DNA from: Magnetospirillum fulvum MGU-K5
GTDB lineage: Bacteria; Pseudomonadota; Alphaproteobacteria; Rhodospirillales; Magnetospirillaceae
Assembly: GCF_000442515.1 (NCBI RefSeq)
Contig: NZ_AQPH01000027.1
Coordinates: forward strand, 1-41,134
Direction: 5' to 3'
Length of the DNA stretch: 41,134 nucleotides
This document shows positions 30,772 through 39,247 of the stretch, one piece after another. A model generated the notes under the pieces. The model had not been told where the DNA came from and made no database searches. It worked only from the letters and a program-made list of their open reading frames with translations. The stretch's first letter is position 1, and each line of letters begins with the position of its first letter. The translations under genes were made by a program, and so were the position numbers.

Positions 30772-31400
30772 CGCAGCATGTCCCGTCCCAGCCGCTTCAG
30801 CGCCGCGCCGATCAAAGCGGGCACCTCGGCCTGCTCGCCCAATTCGGCGGCAACCAGTCCGACCGCCTCGAACGCTTCAAGGCGGCGATAGCCAAGATTG
30901 ACCAGCGCCGACACCGCATCCTCGATCGGTCCGGCGGCCGGAGGGGCAAAGCTTCCCCCCGTCCCGGTGCTGGCGATGGTGCCGGGGGCAACGCTGGCGA
31001 TGCCGCCCGCCTTGTCCTTCAGTTCGGTCAGAATCCTGAGCGCCAGCTTTGGCCCGACGCCGTTGGCCCGGGTCAGCCCGGCCTTGTCCCCCGCCGCCAG
31101 CGTCCGCAGCAACTGATCGGGGGGCAGCACCGACAGGATCGACAGCGCCACGCGCGCCCCCACCCCCTGCACCGTCGTCAACAGGCGGAACCAGTCGCGC
31201 TCGCCGCTTTCGGCGAACCCGTAAAGCTGGATCGCGTCTTCGCGAACATGGGTCTCGACCAGCAGGCTCACCCCGCTCCCTGGGGTCAGCCGGGCCAGGG
31301 TCCGGCCCGAGCAGGACACCAGATAGCCGACACCGCCGACATCGATCACCGCCCAATCCTCGCCGACCGAATCGACGGTTCCGCGCAGGCGGGCGATCAT
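30768..31400 (-). CDS. ruvA: Holliday junction DNA-binding protein RuvA
   Basis: A tetrameric junction-binding subunit that loads RuvB. The 210 residues show the N-terminal OB domain ([20 protein letters not shown]), two helix-hairpin-helix motifs ([16 protein letters not shown] and [15 protein letters not shown]), a flexible Ala/Gly/Pro linker, and the C-terminal RuvB-binding domain ([20 protein letters not shown]). The ATG overlaps the ruvC stop as ATGA. Confidence 0.96.
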   Translation of the reverse strand: MIARLRGTVDSVGEDWAVIDVGGVGYLVSCSGRTLARLTPGSGVSLLVETHVREDAIQLYGFAESGERDWFRLLTTVQGVGARVALSILSVLPPDQLLRTLAAGDKAGLTRANGVGPKLALRILTELKDKAGGIASVAPGTIASTGTGGSFAPPAAGPIEDAVSALVNLGYRRLEAFEAVGLVAAELGEQAEVPALIGAALKRLGRDMLR

Positions 31401-31897
31401 GACCGCACCACCCGGTCGAGGCGGTGGCGGGTGCCGAGATGGTGGGCATGGCAGATCGCGACCGCCAAGGCATCGGCGGCATCAGGCGTTTCGGCCAGGC
31501 AACCGGGCAGCAGAGTCCGAACCATCATCCCCACCTGCTCCTTCGCGGCACGGCCGGTGCCGACCACCGCCTGCTTGATCCGGGTCGGCGCGTACTCGCC
31601 CACCATCAGCCCGGCGCGGGCAGGAACCAACAAGGCGATGCCGCGCGCCTGACCCAGCTTCAGGGTGCTTTCGGGGTTTTTATTGACGAAGGTCTCCTCG
31701 ACCGCCGCCTCCTCGGGCGAGAAGGCGGCCAGGATCGCGGCGATACCGTCATGGAGCTGGACCAGACGCTCAGCCAGACTGAGGGATGCATCCGAACGAA
31801 CGACACCGTCGGCGACGTGGCGCAGACGGTTGTCGGTCATATCGATGATGCCCCAGCCGGTCTGGCGCAAGCCCGGGTCGAGACCCAGCACCCTCAT
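31397..31897 (-). CDS. ruvC: Crossover junction endonuclease RuvC
   Basis: Resolves Holliday junctions. The 166 residues contain the catalytic acids Asp7 (LGLDPGL), Glu67 (EEAAVEETF), Asp139 and Asp142 ([14 protein letters not shown]). It is the first gene of the ruvC-ruvA-ruvB-ybgC-tol chain and begins 30 bp after the yebC stop, so it may be read from a promoter upstream of yebC. Confidence 0.96.
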   Translation of the reverse strand: MRVLGLDPGLRQTGWGIIDMTDNRLRHVADGVVRSDASLSLAERLVQLHDGIAAILAAFSPEEAAVEETFVNKNPESTLKLGQARGIALLVPARAGLMVGEYAPTRIKQAVVGTGRAAKEQVGMMVRTLLPGCLAETPDAADALAVAICHAHHLGTRHRLDRVVRS

Positions 31898-31927
31898 AGC
31901 CTGAAGTCTCCCGTGGGCCGTGGCGGA

Positions 31928-32680
31928 TCAGCCGCCCAGGCGTTCCATGATCGCGTCGGGAATCTCGAAATTGGCCTGAACCCGCTGGACGTCGTCATTG
32001 TCCTCCAGCGCTTCCAGCAACTTCATCAGCGTCTTGGCAGTATCTTCGTCGGACACCGGCACCGCGGTCTGGGGCTTCCAGTCCAGGCGGGCGTATTCCG
32101 GGGTGCCGAACCGGGCTTCCAGCGCGTCACGCACCACCGCCAGATCGTCGGGAGCGCAGGTGATCTCGTGCCCCTCGTCGTCGGTCTCGACATTGTCGGC
32201 CCCGGCGTCGAGCGCACCTTCGAACATCTGGTCGGCGGTGCCGGTCGCCAGCGGATAGCGGATCGCGCCGACACGGTCGAACATGAACGACACCGAGTTG
32301 GTTTCGCCCAGCGCGCCGCCGTTCTTGGTGAAGGCCGAACGGATTTCCGACGCGGTGCGGTTACGGTTGTCGGTCAGACCCTCGACGATGATCGCGACCG
32401 AGCCGGGACCATAGCCCTCGTAGCGGACTTCCTCGTAATTAGTGTCGTCGCCGCCACCGCTGCCGCGCTTGATCGCGCGGTCGATGGTGTCTTTCGACAT
32501 GTTGGCCCCGCGCGCCGCCATCACTGCCGCGCGCAGACGTGGATTCGACGCCGGATCGGGAAGCCCCGATCGGGCCGACACCGTCAATTCGCGGATCAGC
32601 TTGGTGAAGATCTTGGCGCGCTTGGCGTCCTGGGCACCCTTGCGGTGCATGATGTTCTTGAACTGCGAATGACCGGCCAT
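31928..32680 (-). CDS. yebC: YebC/PmpR-family protein
   Basis: A 250-residue protein beginning with the hallmark [20 protein letters not shown]. The ATG at 32680 was chosen for this reason, although the frame is open further upstream. Further family segments are [18 protein letters not shown] and [14 protein letters not shown]. The family was long annotated as transcription regulators. More recent work, as I recall it, gives it a translational role at proline-rich stretches. It lies just upstream of ruvC, the usual arrangement. Confidence 0.94.
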   Translation of the reverse strand: MAGHSQFKNIMHRKGAQDAKRAKIFTKLIRELTVSARSGLPDPASNPRLRAAVMAARGANMSKDTIDRAIKRGSGGGDDTNYEEVRYEGYGPGSVAIIVEGLTDNRNRTASEIRSAFTKNGGALGETNSVSFMFDRVGAIRYPLATGTADQMFEGALDAGADNVETDDEGHEITCAPDDLAVVRDALEARFGTPEYARLDWKPQTAVPVSDEDTAKTLMKLLEALEDNDDVQRVQANFEIPDAIMERLGG

Positions 32681-32817
32681 GGTCCCGTGCGAGTCCCCTG
32701 ATGAAATGGAGAACGGGCCGTGCCCACGCCACGAGCGGTGGCGGGCGACGACCGCGATGCCCCGATTACGCCAAAGCCGACGACATGGCAAGACCCGCGC
32801 ATGCGCCGACCACTTGT

Positions 32818-33633
32818 TTATCCCGGCCAACACTCCTGGAGCCTGGGCCCCAGACGCAACGGCGCGACCCGAACCGCCTGTCCGCTGCGATCATCGGTAT
32901 CGACCATCACCCCGCAGATCGTGCCGGGGCCTTCGGACGGCGACAACCGTTCACCCGGCACCTTGCGGACGAATTTATGGATCGCCGGACCCTTTTTCAT
33001 CCCGATCACCGAATCATAATCGCCGCACATCCCGGCATCGGTCAGATAGGCGGTGCCGCCCGGCAGAATCTGAGCGTCGGCGGTGGGAATGTGGGAATGG
33101 GTGCCGACAACCAGACTGACCCGACCGTCCAGGACGTGCCCCAGCGCCATCTTCTCGCTGCTGGCTTCGGCGTGGACATCGACGATGATCGCATCGACCC
33201 CGCCCGGTCCCATCCGAAGCCGGGTCAATTCGCGTTCCAGCGCGGCGAAGGGGCAATCGAGCGGGTCCATGAACAGCCGCCCCATCACCTGGATCACCGC
33301 GACCCGTCGCCCCCGCGCCAGGGCATAGACCCCGCTTCCCTTGCCCGGAGTCCCGGCGGGAAAGTTCAGCGCCCGCAACAGCCGGGGTTCCGAATCGATA
33401 TAAGGCAGGATCTCGCGATGGTCCCAGGCATGATTGCCCAGCGTCACCACATCGACCCCGGCGGCATAGAATTCGTCGCAGACCTTGGGGGTCAGTCCGA
33501 AGCCATGGGCGGCGTTTTCGCCGTTCAGCACAACGAAATCAGGCGACAGACGAGCCCGGATGTCCTTCATCCGCGCCAAAATGGCGTCACGGCCGGCGCG
33601 GCCGACCACGTCACCCAGGAAAAGCAATCTCAT
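32818..33633 (-). CDS. YmdB-family (TIGR00282) metallophosphoesterase
   Basis: A 271-residue cytoplasmic di-metal phosphodiesterase. Metal-binding segments are [12 protein letters not shown] (Asp8), LNGENAAHG (Glu39, Asn40), [11 protein letters not shown] (Asn67, His68), [11 protein letters not shown] and [10 protein letters not shown]. Relatives in Bacillus hydrolyse 2',3'-cyclic nucleotides and affect RNA turnover and biofilm choice; the substrate here is not known. Its ATG at 33633 overlaps the stop of the formyl-THF cyclo-ligase gene (ATGA). A gap of 137 bp with one small GC hairpin separates it from yebC. Confidence 0.92.
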   Translation of the reverse strand: MRLLFLGDVVGRAGRDAILARMKDIRARLSPDFVVLNGENAAHGFGLTPKVCDEFYAAGVDVVTLGNHAWDHREILPYIDSEPRLLRALNFPAGTPGKGSGVYALARGRRVAVIQVMGRLFMDPLDCPFAALERELTRLRMGPGGVDAIIVDVHAEASSEKMALGHVLDGRVSLVVGTHSHIPTADAQILPGGTAYLTDAGMCGDYDSVIGMKKGPAIHKFVRKVPGERLSPSEGPGTICGVMVDTDDRSGQAVRVAPLRLGPRLQECWPG

Positions 33634-34223
33634 GCGCGCACCACGGTGAGCAATCCCTCCTCGGTGAAGACGATGTCCAGCGGCTGATCCCACGGGTCCG
33701 ACGGTAAAGCCGGACTCTGCTGGGCGGCAAAGGCCAGACCGACGGCAACCACGCCGCCGCCCCGGCGCAACGCGTCCAGGGTGCGGTCATAGTAGCCGCC
33801 CCCGAAGCCGAGACGGAACCCTTTTGCGTCGAACGCCAGCAAAGGCACCAGCAGCAGGGTCGGAACCAGCAGCGGCGCGGCCTGAGTGGGGTGGACGGTG
33901 CCGTGCGGTCCGGACTCGAGCCGGTCGCCCGAACTCCAGCCGCGAAAGGCCAGCGGCGCATCGGGCGCGACCACCACCGGCAGGGCCAGGGCGGCCCCGC
34001 GCGCGGCCAGGGCTTCCATCAGCGGGCGGGGATCGAGTTCCCCCGGCAGCGGCCAATAGCCGCCGACCACACTCCCTTCCCCGACGGTCAAATGATCGGC
34101 CCGGGCGGCGACCGCTTGGGCGGCAGCCGGACCCAGCCGGTCGGATTCGGCACGACGCAGCCTCAGCGCCTCGCGGCGCAGGGACTGTTTCAGGGAAGAG
34201 TCAGGGAAAGAAGAAGACGTCAT
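33630..34223 (-). CDS. fthC: 5-formyltetrahydrofolate cyclo-ligase
   Basis: Converts 5-formyl-THF to 5,10-methenyl-THF with ATP. The 197-residue product has the family core FRLGFGGGYYDRTL near the middle of its C-terminal half, an N-terminal LKQSLRREALRLRR helix, and VVGGYWPLPGELDPRPL. The ATG at 34223 is the likely start; a GTG at 34253 is possible. It lies directly after the 6S RNA, as ygfA does in E. coli, where processing of a shared transcript is known. Confidence 0.9.
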   Translation of the reverse strand: MTSSSFPDSSLKQSLRREALRLRRAESDRLGPAAAQAVAARADHLTVGEGSVVGGYWPLPGELDPRPLMEALAARGAALALPVVVAPDAPLAFRGWSSGDRLESGPHGTVHPTQAAPLLVPTLLLVPLLAFDAKGFRLGFGGGYYDRTLDALRRGGGVVAVGLAFAAQQSPALPSDPWDQPLDIVFTEEGLLTVVRA

Positions 34224-34254
34224 GAAAGAAGCTTCAAGCGGGAGCGGCGCCACC

Positions 34255-34415
34255 TCGGCCGTTGACGTGCATGTCCTCTGTGGCCTGCTTACGCAGGTGG
34301 GTGGCCATATGCCGGAACCACGATTCCGGCAGGGACAGCCCCCGAGAGGTCGTTATTGGCCCCAGGGACGTAGGCTGTCTGACGCACCGCGCAGCAAACC
34401 GCTCCCAGTGGCAGA
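34255..34415 (-). ncRNA. ssrS: 6S RNA (RNA polymerase regulator)
   Basis: The about 160-nt space between zapA and the formyl-THF cyclo-ligase gene is the standard position of 6S RNA in proteobacteria. The minus-strand transcript folds accordingly. A long closing stem forms between 34385-34400 and 34282-34299 with wobbles and bulges. A terminal stem GACAGCC/GGCTGTC forms between 34373-34379 and 34334-34340, with an unpaired bubble between. An 8-bp hairpin TGCCGGAA/TTCCGGCA (34310-34331) lies on the 3' side. 6S RNA mimics an open promoter and holds sigma-70 polymerase in stationary phase. The ends are approximate. Confidence 0.78.
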
Positions 34416-34742
34416 CTAGGCCCTTTCCAGACGGGTCGCAATGGCCTCGATACGCCCGGCCAATTGCTCGACAATTGCCGCCAGTCGGGCATCGCCATCA
34501 TCGGTCGCGGCGGCAACCCGATCCAGTCCGGAAACGTTGTCGCGGGCGTCGGACAATTCATCGGCCAGCAGCAGGCACAGCATCACCAGCAGACGGGAAT
34601 CGCTGACGACGCCGACGGAGGACAGCAAGGATTGGGCGCGGGTGTCGATTTCGCGCCCCAGCGCCTGAACCCGAGCGGACTGATCGTCCTCGCAGGCGAT
34701 ATCGTACAGACGGCCATTGATGGTGATGGTGACGACGGCCAA
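34416..34742 (-). CDS. zapA: Cell division protein ZapA
   Basis: A 108-residue protein that cross-links FtsZ filaments at the division ring. Residues 1-35 (VTITINGRLYDIACEDDQSARVQ split by a turn) are the ZapA N-terminal domain, and the rest is a helical dimerisation segment (LLVMLCLLLADELSDARD). It begins with TTG, preceded by GGAGG inside the end of the coiled-coil gene 3 bp upstream. The 6S RNA follows immediately after its TAG. Confidence 0.9.
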   Translation of the reverse strand: MAVVTITINGRLYDIACEDDQSARVQALGREIDTRAQSLLSSVGVVSDSRLLVMLCLLLADELSDARDNVSGLDRVAAATDDGDARLAAIVEQLAGRIEAIATRLERA

Positions 34743-34745
34743 ACC

Positions 34746-34982
34746 TTATTCCTCCAGCAGGCCGCGCAAACGGTCGATGGTGTCGTCAAGACGACCGGCG
34801 ACGATGCGGACAGTCTCGTCCAGGCGCTCGTAATCCTCGCGGGACTCGCGCAGCTCGCCAGCCAGCAGAAGATCTCCCGCGCCGACCCGCGCCGCGGCCC
34901 CTTCCAGGCGATCAATGGCCGCCCCCAACCGCTGCATCGCTTCTTCGGTTCGTTGCAAGCCCGTTCCCCGACGCTGTTCCAC
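34746..34982 (-). CDS. Short coiled-coil protein upstream of zapA (DUF4164-like)
   Basis: A 78-residue protein starting with GTG at 34982, with AAAGGGAAA upstream. It is almost wholly helical (EEAMQRLGAAIDRLEGAAAR, then YERLDETVRIVAGRLDDTID), a probable coiled coil. Short proteins of this kind sit before zapA in many alphaproteobacteria and are annotated DUF4164; that match is from memory. It ends 3 bp before zapA, so a joint role in division is a reasonable inference. Confidence 0.72.
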   Translation of the reverse strand: MEQRRGTGLQRTEEAMQRLGAAIDRLEGAAARVGAGDLLLAGELRESREDYERLDETVRIVAGRLDDTIDRLRGLLEE

Positions 34983-35077
34983 GCCCGGTTTCCCTTTCCG
35001 TTCGGATTGGTCCCGAGGGTATGGCCGAAGTCCTGGCAAGTCAACGCGCCTTGCTCGCGCCGGACCGAGTCCTGGCC

Positions 35078-35284
35078 TCACAGATCGGTGCCGCACCCCG
35101 ATCTGGCCAACATGCCCGCCCCCAGAATGGTGCAGCAATCGGAATCGCGGCATTCGCGTCGTCTGCGGCAGCGCAAAATTTCCTTGGCCAGGCTGGACAG
35201 ACGCGACATGTCCCCCTCTACGCTTGCCCCCCACTCAAGTTCCGAGACGGTTTGGAACGAACATTCCTCGTCTGTGAAGTTCAT
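35078..35284 (-). CDS. Possible small Cys-rich protein (68 aa)
   Basis: A 68-residue reading frame with six cysteines (8, 39, 45, 50, 51, 64) clustered around a basic RCRRRREC stretch and a WGASVEGDMSRLSSLAKEIL helix. There is a weak GAG ribosome-binding site before the ATG. It lies in the 432-bp space between the coiled-coil gene and the helicase gene. The frame may be real, and metal or redox binding would fit the cysteines, but I recognise no family. The rest of this space (35285-35414) is AT-richer and shows no clear element. Confidence 0.4.
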   Translation of the reverse strand: MNFTDEECSFQTVSELEWGASVEGDMSRLSSLAKEILRCRRRRECRDSDCCTILGAGMLARSGCGTDL

Positions 35285-35414
35285 AATCTCAAACGCCGCA
35301 ACGATTTTGCAGCGTCAACCTCGAAATCAGGACCGCTGCGTTAATCCGCAATGGTAGAAAAACATCCGGAGCGGTTCAATAGACATAACGGGTGATGACC
35401 CTAGAAAATACACC

Positions 35415-38222
35415 CTATCCCCGAGGCGCGAGAAAGGCGGCGGTGCGTCGGACCGCTTCGGCCAGACCGACCCGTTCCGGCACCACGCCCTTGGGAAAAG
35501 CTCCGAACAGCCGCGACGGCATCATCGGGTCGAGCAGCACGAACACGCCGTGATCGTCGGCGCGGCGGACCAGCCGCCCGAACGCCTGCTTCAGCCGCAA
35601 CCGGGTGATGCGGTCATCATAGAACCGGCCGCCGAAGCAATCGCGCCGGGCCCGGTGCAAGATGTCGGGACGCGGCCACGGCACCCGGTCGAACACGATC
35701 AGCCGCAGCGAGCGGCCGGGCACATCGACTCCGTCCCGCATCGCATCGGTGCCCAGCAGACAGGATTCCTGTTCGGCACGGAAGATATCGACCAGGGTGG
35801 CGCTGTCCATCGCATCGACATGCTGGGCCAGCAGCGGCAGACCGGCATCTTCGAGCGGCCCGCCGATGCGACGATGCACCTCGCGCAGCCGCGAAATCGC
35901 GGTGAACAGGCCCAGCCCACCGCCGCCTGCCGCCAGGAACAACTCGCGATAGGCCGCCGCCACCTGATCCATGTCGTCCTTGCGGACATCGGTGACGATC
36001 AGCACGCGGGTACTGGCGGGATAATCGAACGGCGAGGTCACCGCCGCCCGCAGCGGCGGGCCGGGCAGATGAGAGCCGCCGGTGCGACGTTCAGCGGCGC
36101 GCCAATCGGCCTCGGGTTCGCCCGAGCCGTCGCGCAGGGTCGCCGAGGTAATCACCACCCCGTGGGCCGGAGCCATCACCGCGCGGGCAAAGGGGAACGA
36201 CGGGTCGAGCCAGTGGCGGTGCAGCCCGATATCAATCTCGCGCCCCTCGAACCGCTCGACCGCCAGCCAATCGACGTAACGGTCGGGATAAACCGGGGCG
36301 GCCTCGCCCTCCTCTCCCGCCGCAACGACCGGAGCGGCATCGAGACTGGCCGGATCGGTCGCAATCGTCGCCAGCATGTTCTTCCAGCCCGCCAGCGGCA
36401 TCACCACTCGGCGCTGGATACCCCGGCAAATCCCCTCGATCCGCGACCGGGTCGAACTGTCGAGTTCCGCCGCCTCGTCATCGAGCAGCGCCGCCAGGGC
36501 CTTGGCCAGCACCTGCAACGGCTGCTCCAGTCCGACCAGCGCCGTCGCCAGATCAATCGCCGCCGCCGCCAGCCCTTCGACCGGCGGCCGGGTCGGCGTT
36601 TCCAGGCTGTAGGGGGAATCCGGCGCTTCGGAGCGGGCCATCACCTGACGACGGACCTGGGCGAGGAATTTTTCGGCCGGACCCTGGGGTTCCTCGACTG
36701 CCAGCCGCTGCACCCAGCCGGGTCCGGGCAGCAGCCGGGCGGCGGCTAAGGCCTGATCAAGCGCCAGCGCCGCCTCTTCCGATCCGCCGACCAGATCCTC
36801 GGCGCGGCGGTAAAGCCCGCGCGCCCGCGACCGGCCGCCATCGCCTTCCGGCCCCAGCAGCCAGCGCCGCATCTCGGCCCCTTCCTGCCCGGTCAAATGC
36901 AGCGAAAAAGCCGAATCGGCGACATCGAAAACGTGGTGGCCTTCGTCAAAGACCAGCCGGGTCGGCACCGCGCCATCGTCCAGCCCGCCCAAGGCCGCCT
37001 GGATCATCACCAGGGCATGGTTGGCAACGACGATGTCGGCCTTGCGGGCACGGCGCACCGCCCGCTCGATGAAGCATTTGCGGTAATGGAAGCAGGCCGA
37101 GAACACACACTCGCCGCGCCGGTCGGTTAGTCCCAGGGTCGGACCACGCCCCAGCAGATCGACCAGCCAGCCGGGAAAGTCACCGCCGACCATGTCGCCG
37201 TCGCGGGTCGCGCCGACCCAGCGCGCCACCAGCCCGACCGCGATTGCGGCGCGGGCATTGTCGCGCAGGGCGAATTCCTCGTAATTCAGCAGGCAGACGT
37301 AATTCTCGCGCCCCTTGCGGATCACCACCTTGCGGGCTTTTTCCGCCGGATCGGGATAGAGCCGGTCGAGTTCGACATCAAGCTGGCGTTGCAGATTGCG
37401 GGTGTGGGTCGAAATCCACACCGGCGCGCCGTTGCGTTCGGCCCACAGGCTGGCCGGAGCGATATAGCCCAGGGTCTTGCCGGTGCCGGTCCCGGCCTCG
37501 GCCAGCACCAGATGCGGGTCGCCCGCCTCGTCGCGGGGCAGGAACGCCTGCGACACCGCCGAAGCGTAATCGGCCTGCCCCGAGCGCTGCTCCGCCCCCT
37601 CGCCTAGCATCAACGCCAGCCGCGCCCGCGCCTCGGCCGGGGCGACCGGCAGACTTCCGGCCGGAGGCTCGGGAGCGGACTCGCTCCATTCCGGCAGCCG
37701 CTCCCACACCCGGATCGCGGCGACACCCCGTCCGCCCTCGCCTTCGACTCCCAGCGCCGCCAGCACCGGAGCGCCCCAGCTCCAGCCGCCGCGCGCCATC
37801 ATCCAGGCCAGCCCGCGCACTTCGGCGACCCGCCGTGCCGAGGCAACCGCCAGACCCGCCGACAAATCTTCCAGCAGGCGGCGACAGGCAACCCGCAGCG
37901 TCTCGGCCTCGTCCTCGGGATCGAGTGGGGCGACCAGACCCAGCGCCTCGGCCACCCCGCGCGGCGTCGGCAGGCAGAACCGCGCCGGACGGACAAAGGC
38001 GAACAATTCCAAGATGTCATAGCGTTCGAACGATTCGATCCGAAGCCGCGCCGCCACCGAAGGGCCGTGACAGACCAGCGGCATGTCGCCCCGCGCCCGC
38101 TGTGCCGCCTGGGCAGGCGACAGGCGCAGACACTCGCCATCGGGTTCAAGCAGGACGGAGCCGCGCAGCCCGGCGACCAGCACCGGAACCTGGGGCATGA
38201 GGATGCGGGGAGAAGGTGTCAT
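35415..38222 (-). CDS. DinG-family ATP-dependent DNA helicase
   Basis: A 935-residue XPD/DinG-like superfamily 2 helicase that should unwind DNA 5' to 3' and clear structures such as R-loops. It has Walker A EAGTGTGKT (242-250), the four Fe-S cysteines 310, 372, 377 and 383, the DEGH box at 426-429, VVITSATLRDG, and motif VI-like LKQAFGRLVRRADDHG. The first about 200 residues precede the motor and include LCHGPS-like and YDILELFAFVRPARF segments that I recall from other alphaproteobacterial copies. They might be a degenerate nuclease-like domain. Start codon choice (38222 versus 38198) is uncertain. Confidence 0.88.
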   Translation of the reverse strand: MTPSPRILMPQVPVLVAGLRGSVLLEPDGECLRLSPAQAAQRARGDMPLVCHGPSVAARLRIESFERYDILELFAFVRPARFCLPTPRGVAEALGLVAPLDPEDEAETLRVACRRLLEDLSAGLAVASARRVAEVRGLAWMMARGGWSWGAPVLAALGVEGEGGRGVAAIRVWERLPEWSESAPEPPAGSLPVAPAEARARLALMLGEGAEQRSGQADYASAVSQAFLPRDEAGDPHLVLAEAGTGTGKTLGYIAPASLWAERNGAPVWISTHTRNLQRQLDVELDRLYPDPAEKARKVVIRKGRENYVCLLNYEEFALRDNARAAIAVGLVARWVGATRDGDMVGGDFPGWLVDLLGRGPTLGLTDRRGECVFSACFHYRKCFIERAVRRARKADIVVANHALVMIQAALGGLDDGAVPTRLVFDEGHHVFDVADSAFSLHLTGQEGAEMRRWLLGPEGDGGRSRARGLYRRAEDLVGGSEEAALALDQALAAARLLPGPGWVQRLAVEEPQGPAEKFLAQVRRQVMARSEAPDSPYSLETPTRPPVEGLAAAAIDLATALVGLEQPLQVLAKALAALLDDEAAELDSSTRSRIEGICRGIQRRVVMPLAGWKNMLATIATDPASLDAAPVVAAGEEGEAAPVYPDRYVDWLAVERFEGREIDIGLHRHWLDPSFPFARAVMAPAHGVVITSATLRDGSGEPEADWRAAERRTGGSHLPGPPLRAAVTSPFDYPASTRVLIVTDVRKDDMDQVAAAYRELFLAAGGGGLGLFTAISRLREVHRRIGGPLEDAGLPLLAQHVDAMDSATLVDIFRAEQESCLLGTDAMRDGVDVPGRSLRLIVFDRVPWPRPDILHRARRDCFGGRFYDDRITRLRLKQAFGRLVRRADDHGVFVLLDPMMPSRLFGAFPKGVVPERVGLAEAVRRTAAFLAPRG

Positions 38223-38557
38223 CCCCAGACACTACCCGGATGTTCCCGGTTTGTCACCGTGGTTACCGGGGGTATATGCCCCTCAAATGCAGGGCGCAGG
38301 GTACGCCAGTTGTTCAACTGGGCTATCGCCCAGACCGATTTGGAGGCATCGCCTCCAAGCCTCCCCATCTGTTTATTTTCAATGAGAGGGAGGGTTCGGG
38401 AGGCGGAGCCTTCCGATGCGGGGATTGGGGGCGCATAGCCCCCAAGTCGATGATATTCGGCAACGCACCGGGCGCTCACTCCGGGTCGATTGACTCTCGC
38501 GGTGCGAGTCCCATATCCGAACAACGTCCGTCCCGTTTCGAAAGCACCCTCCCCGCC
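38223..38557. other. Divergent intergenic region with hairpin cluster
   Basis: 335 bp between the divergent helicase and ABC-transporter genes with no supported coding sequence. The middle third is filled by short hairpins, listed separately. Toward the transporter start there is another symmetric site, GACTC (38492-38496) / GAGTC (38506-38510). Promoters for both genes must lie here, but I cannot place them with confidence. Confidence 0.5.
38318..38445. repeat. Cluster of four short GC-rich hairpins (REP-like)
   Basis: Four hairpins in 128 bp: CTGGGC/GCCCAG (38318-38333), TTGGAGGC/GCCTCCAA (38340-38358), CGGGAGGC/GCCTTCCG with one wobble (38397-38415), and TTGGGGGC/GCCCCCAA (38425-38445). 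The second and fourth share the pattern TTGGNGGC...GCCNCCAA. Similar intergenic palindromes are common in Rhodospirillales genomes as I recall them. They may be a mobile REP-type repeat or RNA-stability elements. Confidence 0.6.
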
Positions 38558-39247
38558 ATGACCGAGACCACCCTTGCCGACCAGCCACTTGTCGTTGTGG
38601 ACAAGGTTACTCTCAGCCTCAACGGTGCTGCGGGCCAAGTCGATATTCTGCGCGGGATCGATCTATCGGTTACCGCCGGGGAAAGTCTGGGCATCGTCGG
38701 CCCCTCGGGATCGGGCAAATCGACCCTACTGATGATCCTGGCCGGGCTGGAACGGCCCAGTTCGGGGCGGGTCGCCGTCGCCGGGCAGGAGTTCGCCACC
38801 CTGGACGAAGACGGGCTGGCCCGGCTGCGCCGCGACCATATCGGCATCGTTTTCCAGGCCTTTCACCTGATCCCGACGATGACCGCGCTGGAAAACGTCG
38901 CGGTGCCGCTCGAACTGGCCGGACGGCGCGATGCGTTCGACGCCGCCGCCGCCGCGCTCGACCTCGTTGGTCTGGCCGCCCGCCAGGGACACTATCCCGG
39001 TCAGATGTCGGGCGGCGAGCAGCAACGGGTGGCGCTGGCCCGCGCCATCGTCGCCCGTCCCCGCCTGTTGCTGGCCGATGAGCCGACGGGCAATCTCGAC
39101 GGCGCGACCGGACGGGCGATCATCGAGTTGATGTTCGACCTCAACACCCGTCTTGGCACTACCTTGATTCTGGTCACCCACGATGACGGGCTGGCGGCGC
39201 GCTGCCATCGCACCGTCCGGGTCGAAGACGGTCGGATCAGCGCATGA
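38558..39247 (+). CDS. ABC transporter ATP-binding protein (LolD/YbbA type)
   Basis: A 229-residue ATPase of the MacB/LolD/YbbA class. It has Walker A GPSGSGKS (48-55), a Q-loop in IGIVFQAFHLIPTMTALENV, signature MSGGEQQRVALARA, Walker B LLLADEPTGNLD and the switch His in LVTHDD. The ATG at 38558 was chosen because homologues start just before the LxxVTLSL strand; the frame is open further upstream. Its stop overlaps the permease start as ATGA. The permease type suggests the YbbA-YbbP pair rather than LolCDE. The substrate is unknown. Confidence 0.88.
   Translation: MTETTLADQPLVVVDKVTLSLNGAAGQVDILRGIDLSVTAGESLGIVGPSGSGKSTLLMILAGLERPSSGRVAVAGQEFATLDEDGLARLRRDHIGIVFQAFHLIPTMTALENVAVPLELAGRRDAFDAAAAALDLVGLAARQGHYPGQMSGGEQQRVALARAIVARPRLLLADEPTGNLDGATGRAIIELMFDLNTRLGTTLILVTHDDGLAARCHRTVRVEDGRISA

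Noticed and set aside
38492-38511. GGTGCGAGTCC resembles a tRNA T-loop (GGTTCGAATCC)
   Set aside because: No acceptor, D or anticodon stems can be built around it; it is a simple GACTC/GAGTC inverted repeat.
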